Shown here piece by piece: positions 62,537 through 64,000 of a stretch of DNA of 64,000 nucleotides. The position numbers were made by a program, and so were the translations under genes. This DNA is from Nitrospina sp. LS_NOB (lineage in GTDB: Bacteria; Nitrospinota; Nitrospinia; Nitrospinales; VA-1). The DNA lies in contig LFLA01000014.1 in NCBI GenBank assembly GCA_001542995.1, forward strand, positions 62,001-126,000, read 5' to 3'. Position 1 is the first letter of the stretch. Every line of letters starts with the position of its first letter. The notes beneath the pieces are model-generated. The model made no database searches. It saw nothing but the letters and a program-made list of their open reading frames with translations, and was not told the origin of the DNA.

Positions 62537-64000
62537 TCAGGTATTGCTCACACCTCCATAAGAAATTCCCGACAGGTTCGCCATATTCTGGTCCCAAGTT
62601 GTCAAGTCATTGAGTTGGAATTCATTGACATGTCTGTGACCACAAGCTCTTGCCATTACGTTTATCAACTCAACGGATGCCTGAAAAAAGTTTTTGAGAC
62701 GGTTGGCAGATTCTTCAACGATCAACCTTTGCCTCAGGTGATCTTTCTGAGTAGCAATGCCAACGGGACAATTGTTGGTGTGGCAGGCTCGCATTCCTAT
62801 ACAACCGATGGCCTGTATGGCCGAGTTGGAAAGGGCAATCGCATCCGCCCCTAAAGCAAGAGCCTTGGCAAAGTCGGCGGGGATTCTTAATCCGCCCGTG
62901 ATGATTAACGTCACATCTTTTTTCCACAGATTGTCTAGGTGGCGCCTTGCTCTGGCTAGAGCCGGAATGGTGGGAACAGAAATGTTGTCGCGAAAAAGAA
63001 GCGGTGCCGCTCCCGTTCCACCACCACGTCCATCAAGGATAATGTAATCGACGCCAACTTCTATAGCAGCATCAATATCCTTTTCAATATGCTGTGCCGA
63101 GAGCTTATATCCAATAGGAATACCTCCGGTTGCCTCTCGAACTTGGGCCGCAAACTCCTTGATCGGTTTGATATCTGTCCAATCAGGAAAACGCGGTGGA
63201 GAAATTGCGGCCTCCCCTTCTTTTAATCCTCGCACCTCAGCGATTTTCCCCGTAACTTTATGTCCAGGCAAGTGACCACCAGTGCCGGTCTTAGCGCCCT
63301 GCCCCCCTTTAAAATGAAACGCCTGACATTGTTTAACTTTATCCATCGAATACCCGAATCGGCCGGAGGCAAGTTCGTAGAAATATCTGCTGTTGGCACC
63401 CTGCTCTTCAGGAAGCATTCCGCCCTCCCCGCTACAGATACCGGTCCCTGCCATTTCCGCACCCATCGCCAATGCGATTTTGGCTTCTTCAGAGAGCGCT
63501 CCGAAACTCATATCAGAAACAAATAAAGGAATGTCCAACTTAAGGGGTTTACGCGCTCTGGGACCTATAACAACTTCTGTGCCGACCGGCTCATCATCCA
63601 ACAAAGGCATGGTCGCTAATTGCGCCGTGACAAATTGGATATCTTCCCATTTTGGAAGCTCCTGCCGAGGCACACCCATCGCCGCAACGCGACCATGGTG
63701 CCCCAGTTTGGATAAACCATCTTTGGCCAGTTTCTGAATAAAACCCGTATGCGGTTCTGCATCTGTCCCGTGAATGTCCGCATAGAGCCCCAGGTATTCG
63801 TCTCGATTGTAAGGCTGTGGATTTTCTTTCTCCCATTCGAATATTTCTGTTTCATCCACCAGAACATGGCCATCCTCGACCCAGGCAGAGAATTTTTGCA
63901 ATCTTTCGTCATTGTCATATTCGCTGATGCCGGTTTCATATTTAAAATCCCATTGATGAACGCCGCAAATGAGATTTTGGCCTTGGATATGTCCATCCGC
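62537..64000 (-). CDS. Rieske domain fused to FMN-binding glutamate synthase domain (5' end outside window)
   Basis: The frame is open to the window edge on the minus strand, so the true start lies beyond 64000; 487 residues are visible. The N-terminal visible part is the second half of a Rieske [2Fe-2S] domain (G-H-I-Q-G-Q-N-L-I-C-G-V-H-Q-W-D-F with C-x-x-H). It is followed by a GltS/FMN barrel (D-M-S-F-G-A-L-S; G-I-C-S-G-E-G-G; F-K-G-G-Q-G-A-K-T-G-T-G-G; D-G-R-G-G-G-T-G-A-A-P) with 3Fe-4S cysteines C-I-G-M-R-A-C-H-T-N-N-C. No glutaminase domain is visible. Probably an NH3-handling or ferredoxin-like glutamate synthase variant. Confidence 0.88.
   Translation of the reverse strand, partial: ADGHIQGQNLICGVHQWDFKYETGISEYDNDERLQKFSAWVEDGHVLVDETEIFEWEKENPQPYNRDEYLGLYADIHGTDAEPHTGFIQKLAKDGLSKLGHHGRVAAMGVPRQELPKWEDIQFVTAQLATMPLLDDEPVGTEVVIGPRARKPLKLDIPLFVSDMSFGALSEEAKIALAMGAEMAGTGICSGEGGMLPEEQGANSRYFYELASGRFGYSMDKVKQCQAFHFKGGQGAKTGTGGHLPGHKVTGKIAEVRGLKEGEAAISPPRFPDWTDIKPIKEFAAQVREATGGIPIGYKLSAQHIEKDIDAAIEVGVDYIILDGRGGGTGAAPLLFRDNISVPTIPALARARRHLDNLWKKDVTLIITGGLRIPADFAKALALGADAIALSNSAIQAIGCIGMRACHTNNCPVGIATQKDHLRQRLIVEESANRLKNFFQASVELINVMARACGHRHVNEFQLNDLTTWDQNMANLSGISYGGVSNT

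Overview
The window looks like a chromosomal segment of a Gram-negative bacterium. It carries outer-membrane genes (bamD, kdsA, exbB/exbD) and a complete assimilatory nitrite module: NirA, an FNT-type nitrite channel and a sirohydrochlorin chelatase. Gene content and moderate G+C are compatible with a marine Nitrospinota (Nitrospina-like) lineage. That assignment is an inference from gene content, because there is no rRNA here.

Layout. 1-2.7 kb is the end of a large AsmA-like repeat protein. 2.7-6.9 kb is visibly more A+T-rich. It holds a rho-independent terminator, several small ORFs, an rpsU that seems to start at ATT, and a DUF1611 + alanine-racemase-like pair. 7-33 kb is mostly housekeeping: nfu/cstA, purA, proB, NfeD, kdsA, a GGDEF response regulator, RlmD-type methyltransferase, asnS, yggT-divIVA-yggU-mtnA-nucleotidyltransferase, exbB/exbD, bamD, a sigma factor, plsY, tRNA-Gly and tRNA-Cys, PilZ and ftsY. 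34-47 kb has a radical SAM gene, an FG-GAP lipoprotein, a geranylgeranyl-reductase-like oxidoreductase, an SDR fusion, an HTH-MBL fusion, the FNT/NirA pair and a DCC1-LMF fusion. 47-52 kb has a long pentapeptide-repeat protein, small ORFs, a REC-CheX gene broken by an in-frame TAG, and arsM. 53.2-59.8 kb (minus strand) is a compact run of desaturase, serine palmitoyltransferase-like, GNAT, SDR and CDP-alcohol phosphotransferase genes. I read it as a probable bacterial sphingolipid/ceramide operon, and it is the most interesting system in the window. 59.9-64 kb has a two-domain CbiX chelatase, an MBL protein, a formylglycine-generating-enzyme-like protein, a cupredoxin and a Rieske-glutamate synthase fusion that runs off the window.

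Two patterns cut across the segment. First, at least six genes need a one-base shift, or pass through one stop codon, to make a full-length family member (kelch, cNMP-kinase, radical SAM, REC-CheX, FGE, cupredoxin, perhaps the membrane/nuclease pair). Housekeeping genes are intact. This is either indel error, real gene decay or recoding. Second, a family of short composite repeats with inverted ends (CCACTAGGCGTGGG, CCGCCGGTGGC, CTCGGCTTA motifs) sits exactly at gene ends, often supplying the stop codon.

Links between genes: CbiX makes siroheme for NirA; the nucleosidase and MtnA fit methylthioadenosine salvage; GGDEF and PilZ proteins indicate cyclic-di-GMP signalling.
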